From contig CAJOFD010000018.1 of the NCBI GenBank assembly GCA_905233585.1, positions 1 through 41,657 of the forward strand: a stretch of 41,657 bases of DNA. Direction: 5' to 3'. A program made the position numbers and the translations under genes. This DNA comes from an uncultured Bacteroidales bacterium. Lineage in GTDB: Bacteria; Bacteroidota; Bacteroidia; Bacteroidales; WCHB1-69. The notes beneath the pieces are model-generated. The model did no database searches and was not told the DNA's origin. It was given only the letters and a program-made list of their open reading frames with translations. Of this stretch, positions 1 to 9,155 are shown piece after piece (the stretch's first letter is position 1; the number at the start of each line of letters is the position of its first letter).

Positions 1-158
1 TTAGGAATAAAAGATATACTTTTTTTGATTTTTTCTACTTTTTTCTCTGTATTATTCTGTTTTACTAAGTCTTCTTTTTTGCACCCTACAAAAACTATGA
101 TAGATACTGCTATGATTACTGTTGCTACTATGGCAACTATTTTTATATTTTTTGCCAT
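1..158 (-). CDS. Partial lipoprotein of unknown function (N-terminus only)
   Basis: The minus strand opens with ATG at 158 and stays open to the window edge (52 complete codons). The start reads MAKNIKIVAIVATV, a hydrophobic stretch, then FVGC with Cys26, followed by a Lys/Glu/Asn-rich tether. This is the layout of a type II signal peptide and a lipidated cysteine, so the product is expected to be anchored in the envelope. The C-terminal part and stop codon lie outside the window and no functional domain is visible. A TACCTTTG box on the same strand at 414-407 could supply a leader of roughly 240 nt that includes the stem-loop at 298-336. An open frame on the opposite strand across this stretch (25-291) has no signal peptide or family resemblance and looks like a shadow. 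Confidence 0.7.
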   Translation of the reverse strand, partial: MAKNIKIVAIVATVIIAVSIIVFVGCKKEDLVKQNNTEKKVEKIKKSISFIP

Positions 159-297
159 TTTATTTACTTTTTTTTATCTGGATTTCATAAAATTATTTTT
201 TCATTTGCACAATAACACAGAAATCCATTTATTGCTATTGGCAAATTGTAGTAATTATCATTTCCATCGTTTGCGGATTGTCCCATTTTAGTTTTTA

Positions 298-336
298 CCC
301 TTGTCAGTCGGGAGTCCGACTTTTGACTAACAAGGG
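298..336 (-). repeat. Stem-loop / inverted repeat in the gene-free left region
   Basis: Arms 298-309 and 325-336 pair around a 15-nt loop. As minus-strand RNA the 12-bp stem is continuous with one G-U pair; on the plus strand the same position is a C-A mismatch, which favours a minus-strand transcript. A nested hairpin (AGTCGG / CCGACT) competes with it. No U-tract follows on the minus strand, so it is not a simple terminator. It would lie in the 5' leader of the left-edge lipoprotein gene. Confidence 0.6.
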
Positions 337-406
337 CAAACTCAGCCTAATGAATCGTCATATACATATACATATAAATAAAAATCGGTTTCATCATTCC
401 GTTTTG

Positions 407-414
407 CAAAGGTA
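407..414 (-). promoter_or_regulatory. Putative -7 promoter box (TACCTTTG)
   Basis: A perfect match to the Bacteroidetes TAnnTTTG box on the minus strand, followed by GC as in most boxes of this window. It would drive the left-edge lipoprotein gene through a long leader. No convincing -33 TTTG is seen. Confidence 0.4.
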
Positions 415-644
415 ACATATTTTGTACAATAGGGTATCTTTTCCTTCCAAAATAATGAAAAACAAAATAAGTTTTTGTCAAAAAACTGCAAAAATATGCA
501 AAATTGATACAATTTTCTCCAGAATATGGTCATTGGGAAAAATATGAATTTATGCCATTTTATATTTGCATTGTTTCTATTCATTATTTTTTTTCTTCTT
601 ATTTTGTGCCTGCAAATATATGTTATATTAAAAATATTTCATAT

Positions 645-713
645 CCCTATTTTTAGGTATTTTTTACCGCTTTTATCACCTAAAAAACAATGTTAAAATA
701 CCTATAAATAGGG
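645..713. promoter_or_regulatory. Pair of palindromic CCTA-N4-TAGG sites forming an inverted repeat
   Basis: Two 19-nt arms (645-663 and 695-713) are inverted copies with one mismatch. Each contains its own 12-bp dyad, CCTA-N4-TAGG, at 646-657 and 701-712, with centres 55 bp apart. A dyad inside each arm is more typical of two operators for a dimeric regulator than of an RNA hairpin. The pair sits close to the midpoint between the minus-strand box near 410 and the pckA box near 947. The regulator is not known. Confidence 0.5.
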
Positions 714-943
714 GTTGTGCTATTCAAAGAAATTGAATTTTAAAATGTTACACTCTTTTTGTGATGCCGTTGTAATTTTGCATTATTTTTGTTTTTTCAG
801 CAAAAAACAGTATTGGGTTTCTGAATTGTTACTTGCAGATTGAAGCGTTTTGGAAAATATTTTAAATGCTTAAAAAAGAAATGGATAGATTTTTGCTTTT
901 GAAAAATATTGATAAAATTTTATTGTATTATTGAAAAATAAAG

Positions 944-951
944 TATATTTG
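944..951 (+). promoter_or_regulatory. -7 promoter box of pckA (TATATTTG)
   Basis: TATATTTG followed by CA matches the Bacteroidetes -7 consensus and lies about 43 bases before the pckA ATG, a normal leader length. Confidence 0.65.
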
Positions 952-993
952 CAACTTTGTTAAAATAGTGTTTAAATTAAAAAACGTATAAAA

Positions 994-2607
994 ATGACAA
1001 TAGATTTAAAACGTTATGGAATAGAAAACGTACAGGAGATTTATCACAATTTATCGTATGAAGAATTGTACAAACATGAAACCGCAGCCGGTTTGCAAGG
1101 TTATGAAGTAGGCGAAGAAACCACTTTGGGGGCCATCAATGTAAATACAGGTATTTTCACAGGTCGTTCACCTAAAGACAAATATATTGTGAAAGATGAA
1201 GTTACCGAAAATACCGTTTGGTGGGCAGGTGCAAACAGAAAAGGTTCTGACAACAAACCAATCAATCAGGAAATTTGGCAGGCATTGTTGGATAATAGCC
1301 GTAAACAATTGAATGGCAAGAAATTGTATGTAATGGATGCCTTTTGCGGTGCCAATGAAAATACACGTTTGAAAGTTCGTGTTATTTGTGAGGTGGCATG
1401 GCAAGCCCATTTTGTAAAAAATATGTTCATTCGTCCGACAGAAGAAGAATTGAAAGATTTTGAACCCGATTTTGTGATGTTAAATGCTTGCAAAACAACC
1501 AATCCGAATTGGAAAGAACAAAATCTGAACAGCGAAGTTTATGTTGCTTTTAATATCAAAGACCGCATGGCTGTTGTTGGTGGAACTTGGTATGGTGGTG
1601 AGATTAAAAAAGGTTTCTTCTCTATAATGAATTATTTTCTGCCTTTAAAAGGTATGGCTTCAATGCATTGTTCTGCCAATCAGGCACAAGATGGCAGCAC
1701 GGCCTTGTTTTTCGGTCTTTCGGGAACGGGCAAAACCACCTTGTCGGCAGATCCAAGACGTCTGCTTATCGGTGATGATGAACATGGTTGGGACGATGAA
1801 GGTGTGTTCAACTATGAAGGCGGTTGCTATGCAAAATGTATCAACTTGTCAAAAGAACAGGAACCGGACATTTACAATGCTATCAAAAGAGATGCTTTGT
1901 TGGAAAATGTAAAAATAAATCCGGACAAGACTCCCGATTTCGCTTCAGACGAAAGAACCGAAAATACACGTGTTTCTTATCCAATTTATCATATTAATAA
2001 TATAGTAAAACCTGTTTCCAAAGGTACTCACCCCAAAGAAATTATTTTCTTGTCAGCCGATGCATTTGGTGTGTTGCCTGCTGTAGCCCGTTTGTCCGAA
2101 GAACAAATGATGTATTATTTCTTAAGTGGATATACGGCAAAATTGGCCGGTACGGAAAGAGGTATAAAAGAACCTGTTCCGACATTTTCTTCTGCCTTTG
2201 GAGCCCCATTTTTATTGTTGCACCCCACCAAATACGCCGAAGAGTTGCGTAAAAAAATGCGTCAGCATGGTTCGTCGGCTTATTTGGTAAATACCGGTTG
2301 GGTTGGCGGTGCTTACGGTGTAGGCAAACGTATTAGTTTAAAGGCTACGCGTGCGATTATAGATGCTATTCATGATGGCTCAATTAACGATTGTGAATAT
2401 GAAGAATTAAAACCATTTGGTTTGATGATTCCCAAAGCCTTGAAAAATGTGGAAACACAATTGTTGAATCCGAGAAACATGTGGGCAGACAAAGCTGCAT
2501 ACGATGTGCAAGCACGTCAATTGGCAGAAGCCTTTATCAAAAACTTTGAAAACTTTACCGACAACGAAGAAGGTAAACATTTAGTAAACTTCGGACCACA
2601 TATTTAA
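994..2607 (+). CDS. pckA: Phosphoenolpyruvate carboxykinase (ATP)
   Basis: The enzyme interconverts oxaloacetate plus ATP with phosphoenolpyruvate, CO2 and ADP in the cytosol. In gut Bacteroidetes it commonly runs in the carboxylating direction during mixed-acid fermentation to succinate. The 537-residue length is normal for the ATP-dependent family. Visible motifs are the substrate-binding GRSPKDK near residue 57, the P-loop [11 protein letters not shown] near 241, the metal-binding GDDEHGW near 260, and [11 protein letters not shown] near 326. The start ATG is preceded by an AT-rich leader with a good -7 box. The next gene begins 5 bases after the stop, so the two are probably co-transcribed. 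Family identity is certain; the direction of flux in this organism is inferred. Confidence 0.97.
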   Translation: MTIDLKRYGIENVQEIYHNLSYEELYKHETAAGLQGYEVGEETTLGAINVNTGIFTGRSPKDKYIVKDEVTENTVWWAGANRKGSDNKPINQEIWQALLDNSRKQLNGKKLYVMDAFCGANENTRLKVRVICEVAWQAHFVKNMFIRPTEEELKDFEPDFVMLNACKTTNPNWKEQNLNSEVYVAFNIKDRMAVVGGTWYGGEIKKGFFSIMNYFLPLKGMASMHCSANQAQDGSTALFFGLSGTGKTTLSADPRRLLIGDDEHGWDDEGVFNYEGGCYAKCINLSKEQEPDIYNAIKRDALLENVKINPDKTPDFASDERTENTRVSYPIYHINNIVKPVSKGTHPKEIIFLSADAFGVLPAVARLSEEQMMYYFLSGYTAKLAGTERGIKEPVPTFSSAFGAPFLLLHPTKYAEELRKKMRQHGSSAYLVNTGWVGGAYGVGKRISLKATRAIIDAIHDGSINDCEYEELKPFGLMIPKALKNVETQLLNPRNMWADKAAYDVQARQLAEAFIKNFENFTDNEEGKHLVNFGPHI

Positions 2608-2612
2608 TATTT

Positions 2613-3482
2613 ATGATGACGAGGATAGCATTTTATTTTGTTTTCTATCCATTGTCTTTGTTGCCCCTGTGGGCTTTGTATGGCTTGTCAAATCTGATGT
2701 ATATAATATTATACGTCGGTTATAGAAAGGCAGTGGTGCGGAAAAATCTTAACAATTCCTTTCCTAATTTGTCGGGAAAGGAATTGTTATTAATTGAAAA
2801 AAAATACTATAAACATTTGTGCGATTTGTTCGTGGAATCAATCAAATCGCTGACAATGAGCAAACAACAACTGATGAAAAGGTATCGTTGTTTGCATCCT
2901 GAAATCGTAAACAAATATTTTGAACAAGGCAAAAGTGTTATTTTACTTTCCGCTCATTACAACAATTGGGAATGGATGGTTTTGTCGCTTTCCTTACAGT
3001 TTCATCATCATGGTATTGGTGTAGGCAAAGCCAATTCGAATAAGGTTTTTGAATTGTTAATCAACAGAGCAAGAACACGCTATGGAACAGAGGTTGTTTT
3101 TGCGGATACAGTAAGAGAAACCTTTGCACAATATGACCAACAACATAAACTTTGTGCCTATATGATGTTGAGTGACCAATCGCCGGCAAGTGTAAAAAAA
3201 TCTTTTGTTACAGAATTTTTACATCAACCCTCTGCTATGATTTACGGCGGTGAATATTTCGCTAAAAAATACAATTATCCCGTTCTTTATTATGCGGTAA
3301 AGAAAGTGAAGCGTGGCTATTATGAAATAGAAATAAAGCCCATTACCGATACTCCGCAAGAAGAAGCCTATGGAAAAATAGTACAAACATACGTTTCTTA
3401 TTTGCAAAATGATATTGAGACTTGTCCGGCTTATTGGCTATGGAGTCATCGCAGGTGGAAACATCAAATACCAGCAGAATAA
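2613..3482 (+). CDS. LpxL/HtrB-family lysophospholipid (lipid A type) acyltransferase
   Basis: A 289-residue protein of the late lipid A acyltransferase family, which transfers fatty acyl chains onto lipid A precursors or related lipids at the inner face of the cytoplasmic membrane. There is one N-terminal hydrophobic anchor (residues 4-36). The catalytic HX4E motif reads HYNNWE near residue 115, followed by SDQSP and a C-terminal WSHRRWK signature typical of the family. Start is ATG at 2613, with a second ATG directly after. It follows pckA closely and ends inside the palindrome at 3475-3500, converging on a lipid-exporter-like gene. Family members also occur in aryl polyene and flexirubin clusters, but no polyketide or fatty acid synthase genes are seen here. 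The exact acceptor is unknown. Confidence 0.88.
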   Translation: MMTRIAFYFVFYPLSLLPLWALYGLSNLMYIILYVGYRKAVVRKNLNNSFPNLSGKELLLIEKKYYKHLCDLFVESIKSLTMSKQQLMKRYRCLHPEIVNKYFEQGKSVILLSAHYNNWEWMVLSLSLQFHHHGIGVGKANSNKVFELLINRARTRYGTEVVFADTVRETFAQYDQQHKLCAYMMLSDQSPASVKKSFVTEFLHQPSAMIYGGEYFAKKYNYPVLYYAVKKVKRGYYEIEIKPITDTPQEEAYGKIVQTYVSYLQNDIETCPAYWLWSHRRWKHQIPAE

Positions 3483-3507
3483 ATTTTAAAATTTATTCTG
3501 TTTTTTT
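3475..3507 (+). terminator. Perfect-palindrome terminator shared by two converging genes
   Basis: Bases 3475-3500 form a perfect 26-bp palindrome followed by seven T on the plus strand, as in a Rho-independent terminator though the stem is AT-rich. It contains the stop codons of both the acyltransferase and the converging MMPL gene. No T-run follows on the minus strand. Confidence 0.65.
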
Positions 3508-5937
3508 ATCTGTAAATTTTTTCAATATTCTCCGTTTGACAAAAGGTATTTTTATCAAATAGCGGAAGCATAAAGGTTGCAATGTGTAGGTAATCAATAT
3601 AGTGGAAATCATGCCAATAAGGGTACTTATGCCAATTGATTTAATGGCAGGGTGTGTGGCCAATAGCATGGCAATGACCACTATAATTAATACAAAGGCT
3701 GAAAGGAATATGGCAATTTTATGATATTCCAATAATTTGTTGTCTTTGTCGTGTAAACCATTGATCAGACCTTGCATAACAAAAATGCTATAGTCCACTC
3801 CAATACCAAATATAAAGGTTGAAATAACAATATTAATAAGATTGAAAGACAGTCCGAAAATAGCCATCCAGCCTTGTACAACATACCAACTGAAAAACAT
3901 TGGCATAAAGGCTACCAATGCAATGAATATATCTTTGAACGCCAATAATAAAACAATGAAGACAAAAATAGACGAAATCCACAATGTCGTGCTAAAATCT
4001 TGTCTGATAAGTGAAATCATATTGCCAGTGTAATACATTTGGTCAACAACGACCGTGTGAGGCAGGGTAACAACCATTTTGTCAAGTTTGTCTTTTTGAG
4101 ACTTGTCTATCTGTACAGCGTTGAAAATTAAAAATTTATCATTTGATTTTTCAATGAAATTACACAATAAGCCTTCGGGAACAATCTCTTCAGTATAGAG
4201 GTCGCCAGAAGTGTATTCGTTGTCCAACATAGCTTGGAATGGAGTGAAAATATTCGGGTCAAGGTTATTTTTGATAGCAGCGTTGCGAACTGCTTGTACC
4301 GCTTGCTTTTGTTTTTCTGCTGTCCAATAACTATTCCAAGCCGAAATGCGTTGTTGTTGCTCTTCATCCGAATGAAACAAGATAGACACCATGGGGGTGT
4401 AACTTGCAATTGTCTTAGCCTTGCATAGCGAATCCAACATTCGGGACAAAGTCTTGTTGTAAGTCAATGCTTCGTCTAATGTCGGGGCTACGGCAGCATA
4501 GTAGCGTTGCAGTTCTCCTTGTATGTTTTTTCCAGTATATAGGGCTTCCGATTGTAATAATTTTTCACTTTCATAACCGATATTTTTGAGATTGTTGTCA
4601 AATTCTACTTTGGGACTGAAAATAATTCCAACAGTAATAATTATCAACAAAGCCCCAATAAGCAAAGGTTTTCTATCGTAAGGATAATTGTTTATTTTTT
4701 CTATGGTATAAAATATTTTTTGATGATGGGCATGGTTGCTGTTGCTCAAAAAGTGGGGTAGGAATATCAAGGCAAACAAGGTGTTGCCAATAAGCATAAA
4801 TGTGGAAAATAGTCCGAAATCTTTCAATAAATCACTTTGTGTGAACAATAGCCCAATAAAAGCTCCGATGGTGGTCAAACAACCCAAACAAATTGAGCTG
4901 GATTCTTCTCTAAGCATTTGTTCTATATTTCCGACAAAATGCAGGTGTACAATAATATGTAGGCAATAACTCAAAGCCACGCCTAATATCACCGAACTGA
5001 TACCCAAAGCCATTAACGACATGCCACCTTTTATCCAATACATGCAGGCAAGGGCAAAAAAAGTGCCATACATTACAGGTAATAAATTCTGCCAAATAAT
5101 ATGTCCGTTTTTGAAACTGATACACAATATAATCAGAATAATGAGTAATGATATGCCGATAGTGCCGACAATATCTTTTTTCATCGTTAGGGAATTGCCT
5201 ACAGAACGAATAGGCAAACCATGCATATAAATTTGTACATTGGGGTGTTCTGCCAAAATGGTGTTAATGTGGTTTTCTATTCGTGATAGTAAGTGTATGC
5301 TGCTTTTAGAGTTGAAAGACTGAAAATTGGGAGAGATAAAAATCAATGCTACGGTACTGTCATAGGAAAAAAGATGATGGTCGATAATATTAAAGCCCAT
5401 TCCGTTGGATAAATCCGGCAGGAGATATTTGCGCAAATTCAAAGGGTCGGTTGTTACCATTTGGGTAACATTGCCTTCTTCGTCATTCATTATCATCTCG
5501 TAGTTTTTTTTCATGGTTTCTTCGGCATGGTCTATTGCTTGGTCAAAAGAGGCATATAGATTAGTATCAACAAAAGATGGTATGTGGTCAAGTACATAAT
5601 AGAGGGCATTGACAGCCATTTCGTCATCTATTTTGTAAAGCGTGTTGGCAATATCTTCATGGGATTGCAAAATAGAATCCATCAATTCATCGGTATATGC
5701 TATTAATTTGTCAGGACTATCGCCTGTTATTTGAATAAATATCTTGTCTTTAACTTTTAAATTGCCAAATACTAAACCGCTTTCAGACTTATCCACCGAA
5801 GGCAACAATTTAGCTAAATCTTCTTCGTATTGTGCTTTCAGCCCAAAAAATATAAAAATTATACTACTGATAATCAATAGGGAATACAATAACCATTTGT
5901 GCTTATTGAAAAATCGATAAATATATACAAATAACAT
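3493..5937 (-). CDS. RND/MMPL-family exporter (predicted lipid or hydrophobe exporter)
   Basis: An 814-residue inner-membrane protein with RND topology. One membrane segment at residues 13-32 is followed by a large periplasmic loop and a five-helix block near 235-400. A seventh helix precedes a second periplasmic domain, and five C-terminal helices follow. A conserved GIGVDYSIF motif lies in the second helix block, where RND proteins carry proton-relay acidic residues. MMPL proteins use the proton gradient to export lipids or hydrophobic molecules. The ATG at 5937 is clear. It converges with an acyltransferase, a pairing also found in pigment-lipid clusters of Bacteroidetes, but the rest of such a cluster is absent. 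Substrate unknown. No clear promoter box was found for it in the divergent spacer with the M16 gene. Confidence 0.85.
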   Translation of the reverse strand: MLFVYIYRFFNKHKWLLYSLLIISSIIFIFFGLKAQYEEDLAKLLPSVDKSESGLVFGNLKVKDKIFIQITGDSPDKLIAYTDELMDSILQSHEDIANTLYKIDDEMAVNALYYVLDHIPSFVDTNLYASFDQAIDHAEETMKKNYEMIMNDEEGNVTQMVTTDPLNLRKYLLPDLSNGMGFNIIDHHLFSYDSTVALIFISPNFQSFNSKSSIHLLSRIENHINTILAEHPNVQIYMHGLPIRSVGNSLTMKKDIVGTIGISLLIILIILCISFKNGHIIWQNLLPVMYGTFFALACMYWIKGGMSLMALGISSVILGVALSYCLHIIVHLHFVGNIEQMLREESSSICLGCLTTIGAFIGLLFTQSDLLKDFGLFSTFMLIGNTLFALIFLPHFLSNSNHAHHQKIFYTIEKINNYPYDRKPLLIGALLIIITVGIIFSPKVEFDNNLKNIGYESEKLLQSEALYTGKNIQGELQRYYAAVAPTLDEALTYNKTLSRMLDSLCKAKTIASYTPMVSILFHSDEEQQQRISAWNSYWTAEKQKQAVQAVRNAAIKNNLDPNIFTPFQAMLDNEYTSGDLYTEEIVPEGLLCNFIEKSNDKFLIFNAVQIDKSQKDKLDKMVVTLPHTVVVDQMYYTGNMISLIRQDFSTTLWISSIFVFIVLLLAFKDIFIALVAFMPMFFSWYVVQGWMAIFGLSFNLINIVISTFIFGIGVDYSIFVMQGLINGLHDKDNKLLEYHKIAIFLSAFVLIIVVIAMLLATHPAIKSIGISTLIGMISTILITYTLQPLCFRYLIKIPFVKRRILKKFTDKKTE

Positions 5938-6034
5938 AGAATTTTTTTTGTTAAAAAAATAAATAACGGATATGTGATGAAAAATATTGTTTAGTATTTT
6001 TTTTTGTAAATAGAAGTATTATTTAAATTTATTA

Positions 6035-6042
6035 TATCTTTG
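6035..6042 (+). promoter_or_regulatory. -7 promoter box of the M16 protease gene (TATCTTTG)
   Basis: TATCTTTGCA is an exact Bacteroidetes -7 box. It overlaps the upstream TTG of the longest open frame at 6040, so transcription would begin after that codon. The real start is therefore the ATG at 6106 (or 6112). Confidence 0.75.
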
Positions 6043-6105
6043 CAAAAAAATATTTTTTATAATATTTACAATCATAAAGAATTTAAACTAATATTAATAA
6101 AAATA

Positions 6106-8970
6106 ATGAGTATGAAAAAAGTTTTTTCAATGTTGCTTTTATTGTTTTTTGTAGCAACAACAAGTGTGCTGAATGCACAAATTAATGGTATATCCGGAGT
6201 GAAGAAACAAAAACCGTCATCTTTAAATGCTCCTGTACCTGTAGATAAAAATGTACGTTTGGTTAAGATGGACAATGGCTTGACCTATTATCTCCGTGTG
6301 AACAAAAAACCGGAAGGCAGAATCCAATTTCGTTTGGTAACCAATGCGGGTTCTATTTTGGAAGATGATTCTCAACAAGGTTTGGCTCACTTTTGTGAAC
6401 ACATGGCTTTTAATGGTACCGAACATTATCCTCATAATTCCATGATTTCGGAATTGCAAAAATCAGGAGTTACATTCGGTAGTCACGTGAATGCCTATAC
6501 TTCATTTGATGAAACCGTTTATTTTATTAATATGCCCAATACACCTGAAATGATAGAAATGGGTATAAAAATATTAGACGGTTGGGCATCAAAATTGTTG
6601 TTTGACCAAAAAGAAATAGAAGCCGAACGAGGTGTTGTACACGAAGAATGGAGAGGAAGACTTGGGGCTTCTGAACGTATGAACAAAAAAGTTTGGCCTA
6701 TTATGCTAAAAGGTTCAAAATATGCCAATCGTATGCCTATCGGTACCGAAGAAGTGATTATGAACTTTAAACGCGATGAAATTGTACGTTTCTATAAAGA
6801 TTGGTATAGAACAGATTTGCAGGCAGTTATTATTGTCGGTGATTTTGATATGGACCAAATGGAAGCCAAAGTTAAACAATATTTTAGCGGATATACCAAA
6901 GCGCTTAATCCAAAAGAACGTCAATCTTTTAACATACCAGACAATAAAGAACCTCTGATTGCTATGGCTACAGACAAAGAAGCCACTTCCACTACTTTGG
7001 AGTTGATGTGGAAACATAAAAAAGCACCGCAAGGTACTATTGGCGATTATAGACAAAGTTTGGTACGTCAGTTGGCAAATGGTATGATTAACGCTCGTTT
7101 TTCTGAATTGTGCGAACAAGTTACCTCTCCAATGATACGTTGCGGAGGCGGATATGGCGGTTTTTTGGGTAGAGATTGCGATGCTTTTACCTTATATGCT
7201 TATCCTAAAGACAATAAAATACCTGAAGCAGTTAAGATGATGTTTTCAGAGATGATTCGTATAGACCAACATGGATTTTTGCAAACAGAATTAGACCGTC
7301 AAAAAGAAGATTTGTTAGATTCTTATCGTAAATCAGCCAAAGAAGCCGATAAAACTCATTCCACAAATTTGGCAAATGAGTATACTCGTCATTTCTTAGA
7401 CGGTGAAGTTATTCCCGGTATTCGTCAAGAATATAATTATGCCAAAGAATTTGTACCTGACATTACTTTAGAAGAAATAAATGCAATGGTGGCCGATTGG
7501 ATTACCGAGGAAAATATGATATTCTATCTCACTGCACCAGAAAGAGCAGATTTGAAAATACCTACAGAAAAAGAAATAAAAGCACTTTTGAATAGTGTAA
7601 AAGATATAAAAACAGAAGCATGGGTGGATAATTACAAAGAAACACCTTTGTATGATAAAACTTTGGCAGAAGTAACTCCAAAAGTAACAAAAACAAATAC
7701 TGCTTTGGATTATACAGAATATACTTTGCCAAATGGTATCCGTTTTATCGTGAAAAAAACCAATTATAAGGAAGATGAAATTCAAATGCAATCATATGCG
7801 AGAGGAGGTTCTTCTTTGTATAGCGATGAAGATTTTTTCCCTGTAAGTTTAAGTGCTAATTTTATTGACGATGCTGGTATTGGTGAATTTTCTTCTTCTC
7901 AGTTGAAGAAAAAACTAAAAGGTAAAAGTGTGAGAATATCTCCTAATATAGGTAATACAACTCAAGGGTTTACAGGTAGTTGTTCCCCTAAAGATTTGGA
8001 AACAATGTTGCAATTAGTAAATTTATATTATGAGTCTCCTCGCAAAGACCAAGAATCTTTTGATAAAAACATTCAAGCTATGCGTACTCAATATAAAGCC
8101 TTGGCTGAACATCCGCAAATGGCTTTGTCAAAAACTTTGTACCAAACCGCTTATCCGGATTTCAAACGAGTTGTTGTATTGCCAACAGAAGATGACTTCA
8201 AAAAATTGGATTTAGACCGTATGTATCAAGTCTTTAAAGAACGATTTAAAGATGCGTCCAATCAAATATTCTTCTTTGTGGGAAATGTATCGGATAATGA
8301 TATTGCAACAATTGCAAAATATTTGAACAATTTGCCTACAGGCGGAGAACAAAAGAATGAAACCAATAACAATATTTTCCCGAAATTGGCTGACGGTATC
8401 AATCATGGATTGGCTCTAAAAGGTTCAGAACCAATGTCTATTGTTTTTATGTTGGGCGAAACTGACGGTTTGGAAGCAACACAAAGAAATCGCCGCATGG
8501 CGGATATTTTGGGAGAATGTTTGCAAATAACCACTACTGAGGTTATTCGTGAAAAAATGGGTGATGCTTATTCTCCTTATGGTGATGTTAGTTATGGTAT
8601 GGAACCTACACCACATGTTAGTTGGCAATTTGCTATACAATGTGCTCCGGAAAAAGCCGAAAAGGTAGAAAAGGCTGCTTTGCAAGTATTGAAAACCTAT
8701 ACCAAAAAAGGACCTAATGCCGAAACACTTACAAAGGCTAAAGAACAATTGATAAAAACAAGAGAAACCCAGTTGCAAGAAAATCGTACTTGGATGGGTA
8801 TCATTTATGGTTCTTACTATTATAATGAAAATCGTGATGATGTGATTGCAAAATATAATGAATGGATAAATTCTATTTCTGCAGCGGAAATTAGAGATTT
8901 TGCAAAAAATTTCTTTGATTTTAATCACTATACAGTCGTAACATTAAAACCAGAAACTATAAAAAAGTAA
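6106..8970 (+). CDS. Secreted M16 (pitrilysin/insulinase-family) zinc metallopeptidase
   Basis: A two-domain M16 peptidase of 954 residues from the ATG at 6106. A signal peptide (MSMKKVFSMLLLLFFVATT..., probable cut after LNA) sends it to the periplasm or beyond. The N-terminal domain has the inverted zinc motif HFCEH at residues 95-99, with the third ligand expected at Glu174 inside ERGVVHEEW. The C-terminal half (from about 530) has the same fold without the zinc motif, as is usual in PqqL-like proteins. M16 enzymes enclose and degrade peptides or unfolded polypeptides. The frame continues upstream to 6040, but the promoter box lies there and the signal peptide only makes sense from 6106 or 6112. 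It is monocistronic, with its own promoter and a strong terminator. Confidence 0.93.
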   Translation: MSMKKVFSMLLLLFFVATTSVLNAQINGISGVKKQKPSSLNAPVPVDKNVRLVKMDNGLTYYLRVNKKPEGRIQFRLVTNAGSILEDDSQQGLAHFCEHMAFNGTEHYPHNSMISELQKSGVTFGSHVNAYTSFDETVYFINMPNTPEMIEMGIKILDGWASKLLFDQKEIEAERGVVHEEWRGRLGASERMNKKVWPIMLKGSKYANRMPIGTEEVIMNFKRDEIVRFYKDWYRTDLQAVIIVGDFDMDQMEAKVKQYFSGYTKALNPKERQSFNIPDNKEPLIAMATDKEATSTTLELMWKHKKAPQGTIGDYRQSLVRQLANGMINARFSELCEQVTSPMIRCGGGYGGFLGRDCDAFTLYAYPKDNKIPEAVKMMFSEMIRIDQHGFLQTELDRQKEDLLDSYRKSAKEADKTHSTNLANEYTRHFLDGEVIPGIRQEYNYAKEFVPDITLEEINAMVADWITEENMIFYLTAPERADLKIPTEKEIKALLNSVKDIKTEAWVDNYKETPLYDKTLAEVTPKVTKTNTALDYTEYTLPNGIRFIVKKTNYKEDEIQMQSYARGGSSLYSDEDFFPVSLSANFIDDAGIGEFSSSQLKKKLKGKSVRISPNIGNTTQGFTGSCSPKDLETMLQLVNLYYESPRKDQESFDKNIQAMRTQYKALAEHPQMALSKTLYQTAYPDFKRVVVLPTEDDFKKLDLDRMYQVFKERFKDASNQIFFFVGNVSDNDIATIAKYLNNLPTGGEQKNETNNNIFPKLADGINHGLALKGSEPMSIVFMLGETDGLEATQRNRRMADILGECLQITTTEVIREKMGDAYSPYGDVSYGMEPTPHVSWQFAIQCAPEKAEKVEKAALQVLKTYTKKGPNAETLTKAKEQLIKTRETQLQENRTWMGIIYGSYYYNENRDDVIAKYNEWINSISAAEIRDFAKNFFDFNHYTVVTLKPETIKK

Positions 8971-8991
8971 AATAATAGTTTTCATATTCTA

Positions 8992-9025
8992 AAAGGACAA
9001 ACCTATCATGTTTGTCCTTTTTTTT
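8992..9025 (+). terminator. Rho-independent terminator of the M16 gene
   Basis: A perfect 11-bp stem (AAAGGACAAAC / GTTTGTCCTTT) with a 7-nt loop, followed by a further run of T to 9025, starts 22 bases after the M16 stop codon. Confidence 0.92.
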
Positions 9026-9120
9026 GTTCAAAAAAAGAGAACATCAACATGGTAGATGTTTTTCCAGCATTCAATTTGCAAATGTTGATTATACTTTGTC
9101 AATTGTAAATTGAAAAATTG

Positions 9121-9128
9121 TATCTTTG
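9121..9128 (+). promoter_or_regulatory. -7 promoter box of the oxidoreductase-glycosyltransferase operon
   Basis: TATCTTTG followed by CA, 28 bases before the ATG at 9156. A TTTG at 9095-9098 could be the -33 element, at a spacing slightly above ideal. Confidence 0.7.
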
Positions 9129-9155
9129 CAAGATTAAAATATTTATATAGTACAA

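Larger units (their letters stand above)
159..993. other. Gene-free divergent intergenic region
   Basis: There is no convincing gene between the leftward lipoprotein start and pckA. An 80-codon open frame on the minus strand (342-584) has no recognisable features. The region holds the stem-loop at 298-336, a minus-strand promoter box near 407, a paired palindromic site at 645-713, a possible extra plus-strand box TAATTTTG at 773-780, and the pckA box at 944-951. The rest is low-complexity AT-rich sequence. Confidence 0.7.

Noticed and set aside
25..291. 88-codon plus-strand open frame at the left edge
   Set aside because: Opposes a convincing lipoprotein start on the minus strand, is Phe/Ile-rich from AT bias, and has no ribosome binding site or family signature.
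342..584. 80-codon minus-strand open frame in the gene-free left region
   Set aside because: Low complexity, no promoter in a suitable place (the TACCTTTG box lies inside it), and no domain.
6040..6105. N-terminal extension of the M16 protease
   Set aside because: Overlaps the TATCTTTG promoter box and would hide the signal peptide.
9040..9065. Second terminator-like hairpin (AACATC / GATGTT) after the M16 gene
   Set aside because: Stem is only 6 bp plus an interrupted inner pair; a much stronger terminator already lies at 8992-9025.
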